From contig JAGOPY010000014.1 in the NCBI GenBank assembly GCA_017991835.1, positions 26,710 through 90,709 of the forward strand: a stretch of 64,000 nucleotides of DNA. The letters are read 5' to 3'. Shown piece after piece: positions 17,461 to 27,908 of the stretch (its first letter is position 1; each line of letters opens with the position of its first letter). The notes under the pieces were generated by a model. The model did no database searches. It was not told the origin of the DNA and saw only the letters and a list, made by a program, of their open reading frames with translations. Both the position numbers and the translations under genes were made by a program. The DNA is from Bacteroidales bacterium (GTDB lineage Bacteria > Bacteroidota > Bacteroidia > Bacteroidales > JAGOPY01).

Positions 17461-18597
17461 ATGAAACTAATCACGAGAACACTTCAAAATTCGGTCGAAA
17501 AGTGGCTGTTTCAAAATAAGGTCCTGATTATTTACGGCGCACGGCAGGTAGGTAAGACCACACTCATTAAACAAATTCTGGAGAAGTTTCCGGATCATTC
17601 GGTTTACCTGAATTGTGATATCTTTTCAGTCCAGCAATCTTTACAAACCACTGATCCCGAAAGGCTGAAAGAATTTATCGGAAAGGCCCGCCTCGTAGCT
17701 TTAGATGAAGCCCAGCGGATTGAAAATATCGGATTGATTTTAAAGATCCTTCACGATACAGTCCCGGAACTGAAGATTATCGCCACAGGATCAAGCAGTT
17801 TCGATCTTTCGAATAAAATAAATGAACCATTGACCGGAAGGGCGATTGAGTTTATATTATATCCTCTCTCCTATCAGGAACTTAGCGAAATTTATTCTTC
17901 ACAAGAACTTCCCTTCCGATGGATCAGTTCGATCCGTTTTGGCTGGTATCCTGAAATAGCGGCAAAATCCGAATCCGATGCCATCTTGTTACTGGATAAC
18001 CTTACGGGTAAGTATCTTTATAAGGATATTTTTGAATTTGAAACGGTTAAAAAGCCCCAGTTACTCGTTAAGCTACTGCAAATGTTATCATTACAAGTAG
18101 GATCAGAAGTCTCGGTGAATGAGCTTTCTGTTACCCTTCAGGTCAATCGGTCGACAATTGAACGTTATCTCGATATTCTTGAAAAGGCATTTGTCATTTT
18201 TCGTCTTTATTCATTCAGCAGAAATCTGCGACAAGAGCTTAACCGTAAGTTTAAAGTCTATTTTTATGATGTGGGTATTCGTAATAGCCTGATTACTAAT
18301 TATAATCCTCCTGAATTAAGAACAGATGGAGAAGGACTGTGGGAAAATTATTTTATTGCAGAGCGGTTGAAGTATTTACAGTCACTTGAAATTTTCCCAA
18401 AACGATATTTTTGGCGAACGTATCAGGGCAAAGAGATTGATTATCTTGAAGAGACCGGCGGTAAACTGTTCGCTTTCGAATGCAAGCTGAATCCCATGGC
18501 TAAAGCAGGTTTACCTAAAGAATTTGCTGCCAGTTATCCCAAACATGAATTCAACGTGATAACACCGGAGAATTACTGGAAATACCTGATCCAGTGA
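17461..18597 (+). CDS. AAA ATPase with DUF4143 domain
   Basis: The 378-residue protein has Walker A GARQVGKTT near residue 25, Walker B LVALDEAQ near 80 and sensor-like IIATGSSSFDL near 108. A winged-helix-like segment (about 215-250) and a DUF4143 C-terminus (ENYFIAERL, FWRTYQGKEIDYLEE) follow. The last part resembles a PD-(D/E)xK-like fold: the EIDYLEE ... FAFECK spacing fits that motif. The family (archaeal ATPase/DUF4143) is widespread and mobile; cellular function is unresolved, with links to toxin-antitoxin-like or defence roles proposed for relatives. Two further full-length family members (46877, 51478) and a truncated copy lie in this window. A perfect inverted repeat precedes the start. 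Confidence 0.88.
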   Translation: MKLITRTLQNSVEKWLFQNKVLIIYGARQVGKTTLIKQILEKFPDHSVYLNCDIFSVQQSLQTTDPERLKEFIGKARLVALDEAQRIENIGLILKILHDTVPELKIIATGSSSFDLSNKINEPLTGRAIEFILYPLSYQELSEIYSSQELPFRWISSIRFGWYPEIAAKSESDAILLLDNLTGKYLYKDIFEFETVKKPQLLVKLLQMLSLQVGSEVSVNELSVTLQVNRSTIERYLDILEKAFVIFRLYSFSRNLRQELNRKFKVYFYDVGIRNSLITNYNPPELRTDGEGLWENYFIAERLKYLQSLEIFPKRYFWRTYQGKEIDYLEETGGKLFAFECKLNPMAKAGLPKEFAASYPKHEFNVITPENYWKYLIQ

Positions 18598-18642
18598 TTA
18601 TAATTGTGAAAAACTAATCATATAACTTAAATCGCACCCATT

Positions 18643-20028
18643 ATGACCAACCAGCGACACCTCGTCCGGACCCTGGGCCTGACTTACGTTATCATCTTTG
18701 TTGTAGCCAACATCATCGGATCGGGCGTTTACAAAAAGATCGCCCCGATGGCGGCGGAACTGAACTCCTCGGTCTGGATCCTGATGGCCTGGATCGTCGC
18801 CGGGATCATCACGGTTTTCGGCGCACTGAGCAATGCCGAGGTCGCCGGGCTGCTGGCCGATACCGGCGGGGATTACGTTTACCTCAAAAAGATCTATAAC
18901 CGTTTCTTCTCCTTCCTTTACGGATGGTCGCTCTTTGCCGTCATCCAGACCGCCACGATCTCTTCCCTGGCCTACGTCTTCGCCCAGTCGCTGAACAGCA
19001 TCGTGCCGCTGCCCGAATTCTTCCCTTCTTTGCAAACCGTTTCCATTGCGGGCTGGTTCTACCCTTTTCAAAATTCCGGTGTCAAACTGGTCGCCATTCT
19101 GCTCATCTTAATACTCACCTTTTTGAACATCAGCGGGTTGAAAACCGGCGCCCGGACCAGCAAATATATCCTGGGACTGGTCTTTACCGGTCTTTTTGTG
19201 ATCGTGATCTTCGGATTGCTGCATGTGAAGTCGGTTCCCGATAATTTCATGAACTTCAGCGACCTGACATCCGGAACGGTAACGGTTTCTTCGTTCTTTA
19301 CCGCGATGCTCGCCGCGTTCTGGGCTTACCAGGGCTGGGTCTCCGTCGGGTTTGTCGGAGGTGAGATCAAAGATGCCCGGAAGAATATACCCAGGGGGAT
19401 CATTATCGGCGTCTTTATCGTGATTGCCATCTACCTGCTCGTCAACCTGACCTACATGGCCCTGCTGTCGATTCCGCAACTCGAGCAGATCTATGCCTCC
19501 ACCAACCAGATCGCGGCTGTGGAGGCGGTCCGCAGTTTCTGGGGCAGCGGCGGCGCCCTGTTCATCGGCCTGCTCATCCTGCTCACCACCCTGGGCTGCA
19601 CCAACGCCAGCATCCTCACCGGCGCCCGCCCCTACTACGCCATGGCCAACGACCGGCTTTTCTTTAACAACATCGGGAAACTCAATAAGGCCAACGTCCC
19701 CGGCTATTCGCTCCTGTGGCAGGGCATCTGGGCCAGTGTGCTCGTTCTCTCCGGCACCTTCGACCAGCTCACCGACATGATCATCTTTGCCGTTTTCATC
19801 TTCTACGGCGCCACCTCGCTTGGCGTCATCATCCTGCGCCGCCGGATGCCCGATGCCCCGCGTCCTTACAAAGTCTGGGGATACCCGGTGGTGCCCGCGA
19901 TCTATATCCTTTTCTGCATCTACCTGTGCTTTAACACGATTGTCACCCGGCCTAGGGAAGCCGCTATAGGTACCGCGCTGATCCTGGCCGGCATCCCCGT
20001 TTACCTGCTGCTGAAAAGAAAAAATTAA
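18643..20028 (+). CDS. APC-family amino acid permease
   Basis: The 461-residue protein has twelve predicted membrane helices and opens with the APC signature GLTYVIIFVVANIIGSGVYKKIAP, the substrate-binding unwound GSG of helix 1. FWAYQGWVSVGFVGGEIKDARKNIPRG near 225-250 is the conserved helix 6-7 region. It should be an inner-membrane amino acid transporter or exchanger of the LAT/YfnA type; substrate unresolved. GC content is clearly higher than that of the following helicase block, which begins 26 bp downstream and looks inserted. Confidence 0.88.
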   Translation: MTNQRHLVRTLGLTYVIIFVVANIIGSGVYKKIAPMAAELNSSVWILMAWIVAGIITVFGALSNAEVAGLLADTGGDYVYLKKIYNRFFSFLYGWSLFAVIQTATISSLAYVFAQSLNSIVPLPEFFPSLQTVSIAGWFYPFQNSGVKLVAILLILILTFLNISGLKTGARTSKYILGLVFTGLFVIVIFGLLHVKSVPDNFMNFSDLTSGTVTVSSFFTAMLAAFWAYQGWVSVGFVGGEIKDARKNIPRGIIIGVFIVIAIYLLVNLTYMALLSIPQLEQIYASTNQIAAVEAVRSFWGSGGALFIGLLILLTTLGCTNASILTGARPYYAMANDRLFFNNIGKLNKANVPGYSLLWQGIWASVLVLSGTFDQLTDMIIFAVFIFYGATSLGVIILRRRMPDAPRPYKVWGYPVVPAIYILFCIYLCFNTIVTRPREAAIGTALILAGIPVYLLLKRKN

Positions 20029-20063
20029 GCGCTATATTTACATCTTGTTTTAAAGTGAATGCT

Positions 20064-23000
20064 ATGTTGTTAGATAACAAAACTAAAACTGAAGACGGCG
20101 AATTCTTTAAAGTGTTCGACTATATTAAAAATTACACAGAAAAAGGTGGATTGGATATAGTCACTGGTTTCTTTTCGATATATGCACTGGCATTAATGAA
20201 AGATGAGGTCGATCAGGCTGAAAAATTCAGATTGATTCTGGGAAACCTGATACAGGAAGAATCACAGATAAATAAAGTAATCGATTTGCTGAATGGTGAC
20301 CCGGGCATCTCCAGTACCCTGACTTTAAGCGCTTCAGCGCAAAAAGCCGTTGAATTTATTAAGCAGGAGAAGGTCCTGGTTAAGACAATTCAGCGGAGTT
20401 TTTGCCATGCAAAAGCTTACATATACAATGATAAGGACGCAAGAAAAAACTATAAGATAATTGGAAGTTCTAATTTAACCGATGCGGGCCTCGGAATTAA
20501 AGAAAGCAGCAATATTGAGCTGAATACAGCATCTACCGGTAATGATAATGATTTTAAAGAGATAAAAAAATGGTTCAGGCATCAATGGGACAATATTGCT
20601 CAGGATAAAATCGAATTGCCTGATAAAACGAAGAAGGATGTTAAAGAATATTTGATTGAACTGATATCAAACTTATGGAAACCCTGGGACCCAATTGATC
20701 TGTATTACAAAGTCCTTTATGAGTTATTTAAGGATGATTTAATTGCTCTTTCTGCCGATTCGGAATTTAAAAGAGAGATTGCTCATTTAGAAGAAACAAT
20801 TATTTATAAAACCTTATATCCTTATCAGCAAAAAGGCGCGATCAGTCTGATCAAGATGCTTCAAAAATTTAACGGCGCTGTTTTAGCTGATGCCGTTGGT
20901 TTAGGGAAAACCTGGACAGCCCTTGCTGTAATGAAATATTTTGAAACAAAAGGCTATACGGTTGTTTTATTATGCCCTAAAAAATTGAGGAATAATTGGG
21001 AAAAGTACCAATCCGGCAATGGATCAAGGTTTGATAAAGACGAAATTGAATATGCAGTCAGGAATCACACGGATTTACAAAATGACAGATTGAATATCAA
21101 TTATTATTACGATCTTACTTTAACCAAAATCCAGAGGAAACAGAAATTGCTCCTTGTTATCGACGAGAGCCATAATCTTAGAAATGACAAATCCTCGCGT
21201 TATAAATATCTTATTGATCATGTTTTACTGCCTGAGCGGACGAAACGGGATGTCAAAGTTTTACATCTTTCGGCCACACCAATCAACAATAAACTCCTGG
21301 ATATCAGGAATCAGTTTAAGCTGATGACGAAGGGAATGGATGATGGTTTTAAAGATACCGAACTGGAAATTGAAAGTTTGGAAAGCATTTTTAAAAATGC
21401 ACAAAAAGACTTTGCGGAATGGACCAGCCAGGATCATCGAAAGATTGCTGATTTTATCAATCGGTTGCCTGTTAAGTTTGAAAAACTGACAGACGCTTTG
21501 ATTGTTGCCCGAACACGTAAACTCATTGAAAGTGAATTCGGTGAAATGAATTTCCCTAAGAAAGATTCTCCTGTTAATGAATATATTACTCCCGAGAAAA
21601 TTGGCAGCCTGGAATCTTTCGATGACATTCTCAATGCGCTCCGCATTAACCTGACAGCGTACCGGCCTTCTGAATATATCACCATGGTAATCGAAAGTGT
21701 TCTGGAAAACCCGAAACAGCGTGAGAAATTCCTGGTTAAGATGATGTATATCCTGTTGATTAAAAGATTGGAGTCAAGCTGGTATTCATTTAAAATTACC
21801 GTTGAAAATATTCTCAGCCATCATTCACATGCACTTGAAAAAGTAGAAAAGTACATCCATACAAAACAGGAGGAAACAATTGATATTGATTTTTCTGTTG
21901 AAGATCAGGAAGACCTTGAGGAAGTATCCGATGAAATTGAAGGTGAAGACGAAGAACCGATCACCCTGGGCAAAAAGAATCCTGTTCCGTTATCCGCGAT
22001 CACTAATATTGATGTTTTTAAAAAACACCTGACGGCAGATATTGCCAAGTTGCAGAAACTAAAAGAGAACCTCGATCTTTTTGAGCAGGAATTCAATGAG
22101 CACAAGACGAATGATCCAAAACTTGACAGGCTTATTGAACATATCAAAACCAAGCAGAAAGGAAAGAATAAAAAGGTTCTGATTTTCACCGTTTTTAAAG
22201 ATACTGCCACTTTTCTGTTCCATGAATTGAAAAAACAGGGAATTCAAAACCTGGCCTATGTTTCGGGTTCCATAAGTGAAACGGATGATGGTTATTCCGG
22301 TGCAAAATTCGAAGAAATCCTTGAGCGGTTCGCGCCTTTTACCAAGCTTTACAATGAAACAGACTGGAGCGAACTTTATGAAAAAGCAGGCCTAGGACCT
22401 GAGTTTAAGGAAGGAGACAAATGGAAAGTCCAATACAGTAAATGGCTGGAATTAATAGAAAAATTGGATAAAAAAACATTGCAGAAGCTCAATTCTCCTG
22501 TTGATGTGTTAATAGCAACCGATTGCTTAAGTGAAGGACAAAACTTGCAGGACTGCGATACAGTCGTAAATTATGACATCCACTGGAATCCCGTCCGCCT
22601 GATCCAAAGAATGGGCCGTATTGACCGTCTCGGTTCTCCGAATAAGAGAGTAAAAGGAATCAACTTCTGGCCGGGCAAGAACTACGAAGATTATCTGAGG
22701 CTGAAATCAAGGGTTGAAAACCGTATGGCGCTTATGAGTGTTGTTGGAACAGAGCTTGACGATAAGCTTACCCCCGAGTTTGAGAAGATGATTGAGGACA
22801 ATCCTTTACTGCCGAAACAGGCGCAAAAAATGCTCGATCAGCTCCAGGTAACCTGGGATGATATTGAGACCAATGATGAGACGCTGGGCCTGAACGACCT
22901 TTCCATGGAGCAATTCAGGCAGGAATTGTTCGAATTTTTCAAAAAGAATGAAGAATTCTTCAAGAAAATACCCAATGGTGTTTATACCGGGTTTAAGTTC

Positions 23001-23438
23001 AGGCCTAACCGTAAATGGAAAGAGATCCCAAACAGTGTTGTTGCTGTTTTGGGTTACCCCAACCGGCCCGATGAAGCGACAAATCATGTTTACAGGGAAA
23101 TTTTATTGTTGCATCAACCCCTTGATCATCCATCCAAAGGTGTCGTTCTAACGAATACCCAGGAAATACTTGCCTTGCTGAGGCATCATAAGCTTGAAGT
23201 CCGATATGTACCCAAAGAAGTTGAGCATGCTGACGATGAAATGATTAAACAATTATCGCAAGCGGTTTCCCGTTGGGTAAAGGCACAGGCGGCGCCTGTT
23301 GCAGTAAATCAGATACAGGATCTATTTTCCGGTGATCTCTCCGGCAGGAAAATTTCAGCCGAACAAAAAAAACTGGAAGACAAGTTCAAGCCCGGGAATT
23401 TCGATCTGATCAATTGGTTTGTTATTTCTAATAAATGA
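20064..23438 (+). CDS. PLD-type nuclease/SNF2 helicase (candidate defence effector)
   Basis: The product has about 1124 residues (a GTG at 20055 would add three). The N-terminal phospholipase D-like nuclease domain carries one HKD-type motif: FCHAKAYIY near 115 and GSSNLTDAG near 135. A SNF2/DEAD-like helicase follows: Walker A DAVGLGKT near 277, Walker B DESH near 367, LHLSATP near 405, and a C-terminal RecA lobe with TDCLSEGQNLQDCD and QRMGRIDRLGS. An acidic linker lies near 615-635. Such fusions occur in anti-phage loci (DISARM-like, restriction-like, Hma-like systems), moving on DNA and cutting it. The stop overlaps the next start in an ATGA, so translation is coupled. It is AT-richer than the flanking permease. 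Confidence 0.85.
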   Translation: MLLDNKTKTEDGEFFKVFDYIKNYTEKGGLDIVTGFFSIYALALMKDEVDQAEKFRLILGNLIQEESQINKVIDLLNGDPGISSTLTLSASAQKAVEFIKQEKVLVKTIQRSFCHAKAYIYNDKDARKNYKIIGSSNLTDAGLGIKESSNIELNTASTGNDNDFKEIKKWFRHQWDNIAQDKIELPDKTKKDVKEYLIELISNLWKPWDPIDLYYKVLYELFKDDLIALSADSEFKREIAHLEETIIYKTLYPYQQKGAISLIKMLQKFNGAVLADAVGLGKTWTALAVMKYFETKGYTVVLLCPKKLRNNWEKYQSGNGSRFDKDEIEYAVRNHTDLQNDRLNINYYYDLTLTKIQRKQKLLLVIDESHNLRNDKSSRYKYLIDHVLLPERTKRDVKVLHLSATPINNKLLDIRNQFKLMTKGMDDGFKDTELEIESLESIFKNAQKDFAEWTSQDHRKIADFINRLPVKFEKLTDALIVARTRKLIESEFGEMNFPKKDSPVNEYITPEKIGSLESFDDILNALRINLTAYRPSEYITMVIESVLENPKQREKFLVKMMYILLIKRLESSWYSFKITVENILSHHSHALEKVEKYIHTKQEETIDIDFSVEDQEDLEEVSDEIEGEDEEPITLGKKNPVPLSAITNIDVFKKHLTADIAKLQKLKENLDLFEQEFNEHKTNDPKLDRLIEHIKTKQKGKNKKVLIFTVFKDTATFLFHELKKQGIQNLAYVSGSISETDDGYSGAKFEEILERFAPFTKLYNETDWSELYEKAGLGPEFKEGDKWKVQYSKWLELIEKLDKKTLQKLNSPVDVLIATDCLSEGQNLQDCDTVVNYDIHWNPVRLIQRMGRIDRLGSPNKRVKGINFWPGKNYEDYLRLKSRVENRMALMSVVGTELDDKLTPEFEKMIEDNPLLPKQAQKMLDQLQVTWDDIETNDETLGLNDLSMEQFRQELFEFFKKNEEFFKKIPNGVYTGFKFRPNRKWKEIPNSVVAVLGYPNRPDEATNHVYREILLLHQPLDHPSKGVVLTNTQEILALLRHHKLEVRYVPKEVEHADDEMIKQLSQAVSRWVKAQAAPVAVNQIQDLFSGDLSGRKISAEQKKLEDKFKPGNFDLINWFVISNK

Positions 23439-23731
23439 TGTTTTTTATGGCAAAGATTGTTGTAAAAGGCAATGAAATATCCGTTATATCATTTGATGAC
23501 AAAGATTACATTTCATTGACTGACATGGCCAATGCAAAAGAAAGCGTTAGCCGTGCTGCAGATATTATTAAAAATTGGCTGCGAAGTCGTTATACGCTTG
23601 AGTTTCTGGGAACATGGGAACTTATCCATAATCCGGTTTTTAAAGTGGTCGAATTCGACCACTTTAAAAACTTAATTTTCATTAAATATCCACCAATAAA
23701 AATGTTGGAGATCAAGCATTTAAAAAGATAA
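23435..23731 (+). CDS. truncated KilA-N domain protein
   Basis: The 98-residue ORF overlaps the helicase stop by four bases; an in-frame ATG at 23447 is the alternative start. Residues about 20-75 (ISLTDMANAK, IIKNWLRSRYTLEFLGTWE, NPVFKVVEFDHFKN) match the KilA-N DNA-binding domain found in phage and mobile-element proteins, including virulence RhuM-like and ORF6N relatives. Full-length proteins are usually over 200 residues. Here the family sequence stops right after a 36-bp perfect palindrome and is replaced by an unrelated tail of about 20 residues. It may be a decayed gene, a short regulator, or the product of a rearrangement at the palindrome. Confidence 0.65.
   Translation: MMFFMAKIVVKGNEISVISFDDKDYISLTDMANAKESVSRAADIIKNWLRSRYTLEFLGTWELIHNPVFKVVEFDHFKNLIFIKYPPIKMLEIKHLKR
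23636..23671. promoter_or_regulatory. 36-bp perfect palindrome
   Basis: Arms of 15 bp (GTTTTTAAAGTGGTC and GACCACTTTAAAAAC) flank GAATTC with no mismatch. The element lies inside the KilA-N reading frame, 64 bp before the methyltransferase start. It could be an operator, an attenuating hairpin between helicase and methyltransferase, or a rearrangement scar. Confidence 0.8.
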
Positions 23732-23734
23732 ACT

Positions 23735-26700
23735 ATGAACCTTGAACTTTTCAATACAGCCAATCTTTTTGATGCATCAACACAATTGTTTCAGCAACTC
23801 GGCATCAAGCTCAATTCCAACACGGCTGAAGCGCTTCCTGCAAGGGATTTGCTGAAAGATTTTTACAAGGACAATGATACCTTTAATGCCATCAGGGCAG
23901 CTTATTTTATTGGTCTCATCGATGATTCGGTTTTTCGGGCTACCGGAATGTTTGATATGAATTACAGCGTTGGCCAGGCACTGGATCAGGCCGACCGGCG
24001 CTATGAAGGATTGATGCTGTTTGCACTGGAGCTGGCAAAACAACCCACCCGCACTGAAATATCTGATATCACCCGCGCCTTCAACCGCATCAGCCAGAAA
24101 ATGCCGGTGGCGTTGGTTTTTAAATACACCATTGAAAATGAAACCGTAATCTCCATTGCCATCAGCGAACGGTTCAAATACCTTCAGAACTGGCGGCAGG
24201 GAGAGAAGGTGGGGAAAGTTTCCGTATTAAAGGATATTTACATTCAAAATACCCATAGAGGCCATAGTGATATTTTAAAACAATTGATATTACCAACTGA
24301 AGGATCTGCTGCTGTCAAGAGCTTCAATCAGTTGTACTATTTCTGGTTATCTGTTTTCTCCATATCAGTACTGAATAAGAAATTCTTTGAAGAAATCATC
24401 ACATGGTATAATACTGCCGTTGTCGATATTAAAATCCCGGGTCAAAATCCGGGTTCGGAAAAGCACAAAGATTTTACCATTCGCCTCATTGCCCGCTTGC
24501 TTTTTATCTGGTTCCTTAAAGAATTAAAGGTTGTAAAAGATGAATTATTAATTCCTGAATTTAATAATGGAGAAGAAAATACATTAATAAAACCCAGATC
24601 AATTGGCACAGGATATTATAAATACATACTCCAAAATCTGTTTTTCTCTGCTCTGAATTGTGAAAAGGATGACCGTGATTTTAATTTTTTTGATGTTTAT
24701 GCTGACAATTTCTCTGATTCAAAGGCCATTAAAGAAGCAATCTCTTTCTCGCCATATCTGAATGGAGGTTTATTTGATATTCACTCCAATGACTGGTGTG
24801 AATCTGAAAAAGGGGGAACTCATCGTGTGAAAGGTGATTTTTCAGTTCCCGATCATTTATTCTTAGATGAAGACAAAGGATTGAACAGCATTTTATCCAG
24901 GTATAAATTCACTATTGCAGAAAATACGCCATTAGAAGAGGAAATAGCCGTTGACCCTGAAATGCTGGGACGAATCTTCGAGAATCTTTTAGCCGAGCAA
25001 AGTGAGGATACGAAAGAAGCCGCACGAAAGAATACCGGTGCTTTTTATACCCCTCGACCAGTCGTTTCCTATATGTGCCGGAGCACTTTATTGAAACATC
25101 TTGACATAGAAGTTAAACCGGAAAACAGCAAAATAATCATTAAAAAATTGCTTGAAACAACAGTTCTCGACCCGGCTTGTGGTTCAGGAGCTTTCCCGAT
25201 GGGCATGCTGGAAGAAATGATGCATGTGCTTGATATAATTGATCCGAATGGCAATGTATGGGTCTCTGAGATGCTTACCTCAAAAGATGAAAATTACAAA
25301 GAACATATCAGTGAAATGTATGCTGACGGGCAGATCCGTTATGTGAAAAAACTTGGCCTTTTACGCAATTGTCTGTTTGGAGTGGACTTGCAGGAATACG
25401 CCATTGAACTTACAAAGCTTCGGTGCTGGCTGGCATTAATAGTAGAACAACGTGTTGATTTCTCAAAAGATAACTATAACCTTAAGCCACTTCCAAACCT
25501 GGACTTTAAATTCTATAAGAAGAACTCACTGTTCCGCTTTTTCAAAGATGAAAATCTGAATGACCTTCTTGATCAATTCGATAAGGATAATCTGTTAAAA
25601 GAATTGATTAACCTTGAGAACCAATACTTCATCGCTAAAAGTGACAGGCACGGTACCAAAGAAGAAATCAAGGAGAAAATCATTAAATTGCTTGCAAAGG
25701 TGGTTGAAAGCCATAGCAGCAAAATTACCATTGAACTCAATTCGACACGGACAGGCATTAATCAACATGTCTCCAACAGAGCTTCAGATAAGGAGATTTC
25801 CAAACTTCGCAAAAAGGAAAAATCATTGGCTGATAAGTTAGCAGATATTTTAAAATTAAAGGAAGCCATCAAAGATTACTTCATTGAACGCGTCGTATTC
25901 CCAGGGATTTTTAATAAGGAGCAAAAAAATCGTGGTTTTGATATAGTTATAGGAAATCCTCCTTATGTAAATACCAAACTAATAAACAGTATGGGGATTT
26001 CTAAAAAGCTGGAAGAGGAATATGGTTTTTGTGATGATTTATACAATCACTTTACGATCAGGGGATTGGAACTGGTAAAATCGGGCGGATTGCTATGTTA
26101 TATTACATCCGATACCTTTTTGACACTTCAAACCAAAAGGAATATGCGCATGCAATTCCTTGGGATTTCCGAAAATAACTCCTCAAAGGAAGGACAAACC
26201 GAAATGTTCGGGATGCAGTTAAAAGAACATGTACCCCCTTCAAATTCTGATTTATTCGGAAAAAAAGAGGTTGTTCAAACCTTGCTGATCCCAGTAAAGA
26301 AAGAGATGGAGATTAACCAGTATTTACCGGAATGTAAGGTGCTGGAGATCATCAATACCCCTAAAGCATTTTCTGCTTTTGTTAATACAGCAGTATTCAC
26401 ACTTAAAAGGGAAAGATCACTTGAAAAATCTGAATTGGTTTATATTGATATCAGAAGACCAAATGCCGCTTCTTTAAATCTATCTGATGAAGAATGGGAA
26501 CAAATCCGAACATCCAAAGAAAATCTCGCCGGTTGGGAACGTGTGCTGGATAGAACCTTTAGTGCATTGAATCTTGAAACACCTAAATGGATCGTTTCAC
26601 ATACCTGTGATGGCGACAAGGTTTGGAAAGACGAAAATTCAGGTTTGTTAAAATTTAAAATATCTTATGAGTCGTATAGGAAAGCGATTAATTATGCGAT

Positions 26701-27886
26701 CTTCTCTCCGACTGAATATAACTGCCAGATTCTCGAAAAAATAATCAAGCCGGCCCGCCCGGTTTTTGATACATGGTGGAGTAAGATCGAAACCTCAAAA
26801 CAAATAGAAAATAATCGCACTTCAATAAGAGCTTATATTCTGTCACTTAAGCCTGCTTCTCTGACTATGATTGGATTAATGACTGATGGGGGGCAGGGGT
26901 TAGCGACAGGTAACAATGGAAGATTTGTCGGTTATTCTTCCAGATCACGCTTTGCTGAAAAATGCAGGGAGACCAGAGTTAAAAAGCTATGGGAAGCTAT
27001 AACGGAACATCCAAAAATTAAACAGGAGTTTAAACTCTTTTCTGGGTGTAAAAGCCTTGAGGATGTGAATATTGTATTGGGAAAATTAGAAGAAACCCAG
27101 ATCTGGGAACTCTTTGACGAAATAAAGGAAAAATTTGGACTCAGGATATTTGGAAAAGGATTTATGTATCGGATCATTCCTGACCACATGATTTTTGATG
27201 TATCAACCATTACAGAGAAACAAAAACTAAGCGGTATCAGAGGAAAGAAAACTTTTGTCCCTTATGACAAAGGAGATAAAGAAGGCAACCGTTGGTTTTC
27301 CGAAACACCTTATTTGGTTGATTGGAGCGAAACTTCTGTCTCATTTTTAAATTCAGATTCGTCAGCCAGGTGGCAAGGATATCAATTCTTCTTTAGAAAT
27401 GGATTTTGTTGGAGTGACGTATTAGACCCAAGCAATCCATACATTAAATGCCGGTTGAAAGGAAATACAGTCAATGATGTAAAGTCAATGTCGTTATACG
27501 ATGAATCAGGCTTAGGTGATAAGTATCTGGTATTCAGCATTAATAGCAGGTTGTTTAATAGAGTTTTACGGGAATTTTTCAATGGAACCGTTGCTATCCA
27601 GATAAATGACATTCGCAAACTTCCAATTAAAATTCCTTCAGAATTAGAGCTCAATTCTTTCAACCAAAAGTTTGACGAATGTTTAGCCATCAAGAAAGCT
27701 TACTTTGCCGGTGAGATAGACCGGTTAGCGATGAATGCCCGTCTAAAACCTATTGAAGCGGAAATAGACGAAATGGTAAACCGGTTCTATGGCATTGAGG
27801 CGATGGAGGAAGTGGAAGCAGAAGAAGTAGAGGCGAAAGAAGAGGAATTGAATGTTGAGTTAAATGAGGAGGCGGAAACAGAATAA
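23735..27886 (+). CDS. Eco57I/PglX-type adenine-specific DNA methyltransferase
   Basis: The product has 1383 residues. The N-terminal 400 residues carry no motif I know. TGAFYTPRPVVSYM near 435 precedes motif I DPACGSGAF near 479, and motif IV NPPY lies near 740 in IVIGNPPYVNTK, giving an N6-adenine methyltransferase of the Eco57I class. A long target-recognition region follows (about 1000-1310: NNGRFVGYSSRSRFAEKCRET, INDIRKLPIKIP). The last 30 residues are Glu-rich (EEVEAEEVEAKEEELNVELNEE). Size and layout resemble BREX PglX and type IIG enzymes, but no PD-(D/E)xK motif is evident at the N-terminus. It likely protects self DNA while the upstream helicase-nuclease attacks unmodified DNA. Confidence 0.87.
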   Translation: MNLELFNTANLFDASTQLFQQLGIKLNSNTAEALPARDLLKDFYKDNDTFNAIRAAYFIGLIDDSVFRATGMFDMNYSVGQALDQADRRYEGLMLFALELAKQPTRTEISDITRAFNRISQKMPVALVFKYTIENETVISIAISERFKYLQNWRQGEKVGKVSVLKDIYIQNTHRGHSDILKQLILPTEGSAAVKSFNQLYYFWLSVFSISVLNKKFFEEIITWYNTAVVDIKIPGQNPGSEKHKDFTIRLIARLLFIWFLKELKVVKDELLIPEFNNGEENTLIKPRSIGTGYYKYILQNLFFSALNCEKDDRDFNFFDVYADNFSDSKAIKEAISFSPYLNGGLFDIHSNDWCESEKGGTHRVKGDFSVPDHLFLDEDKGLNSILSRYKFTIAENTPLEEEIAVDPEMLGRIFENLLAEQSEDTKEAARKNTGAFYTPRPVVSYMCRSTLLKHLDIEVKPENSKIIIKKLLETTVLDPACGSGAFPMGMLEEMMHVLDIIDPNGNVWVSEMLTSKDENYKEHISEMYADGQIRYVKKLGLLRNCLFGVDLQEYAIELTKLRCWLALIVEQRVDFSKDNYNLKPLPNLDFKFYKKNSLFRFFKDENLNDLLDQFDKDNLLKELINLENQYFIAKSDRHGTKEEIKEKIIKLLAKVVESHSSKITIELNSTRTGINQHVSNRASDKEISKLRKKEKSLADKLADILKLKEAIKDYFIERVVFPGIFNKEQKNRGFDIVIGNPPYVNTKLINSMGISKKLEEEYGFCDDLYNHFTIRGLELVKSGGLLCYITSDTFLTLQTKRNMRMQFLGISENNSSKEGQTEMFGMQLKEHVPPSNSDLFGKKEVVQTLLIPVKKEMEINQYLPECKVLEIINTPKAFSAFVNTAVFTLKRERSLEKSELVYIDIRRPNAASLNLSDEEWEQIRTSKENLAGWERVLDRTFSALNLETPKWIVSHTCDGDKVWKDENSGLLKFKISYESYRKAINYAIFSPTEYNCQILEKIIKPARPVFDTWWSKIETSKQIENNRTSIRAYILSLKPASLTMIGLMTDGGQGLATGNNGRFVGYSSRSRFAEKCRETRVKKLWEAITEHPKIKQEFKLFSGCKSLEDVNIVLGKLEETQIWELFDEIKEKFGLRIFGKGFMYRIIPDHMIFDVSTITEKQKLSGIRGKKTFVPYDKGDKEGNRWFSETPYLVDWSETSVSFLNSDSSARWQGYQFFFRNGFCWSDVLDPSNPYIKCRLKGNTVNDVKSMSLYDESGLGDKYLVFSINSRLFNRVLREFFNGTVAIQINDIRKLPIKIPSELELNSFNQKFDECLAIKKAYFAGEIDRLAMNARLKPIEAEIDEMVNRFYGIEAMEEVEAEEVEAKEEELNVELNEEAETE

Positions 27887-27908
27887 TGAAAAGATCAATG
27901 GATAACGC

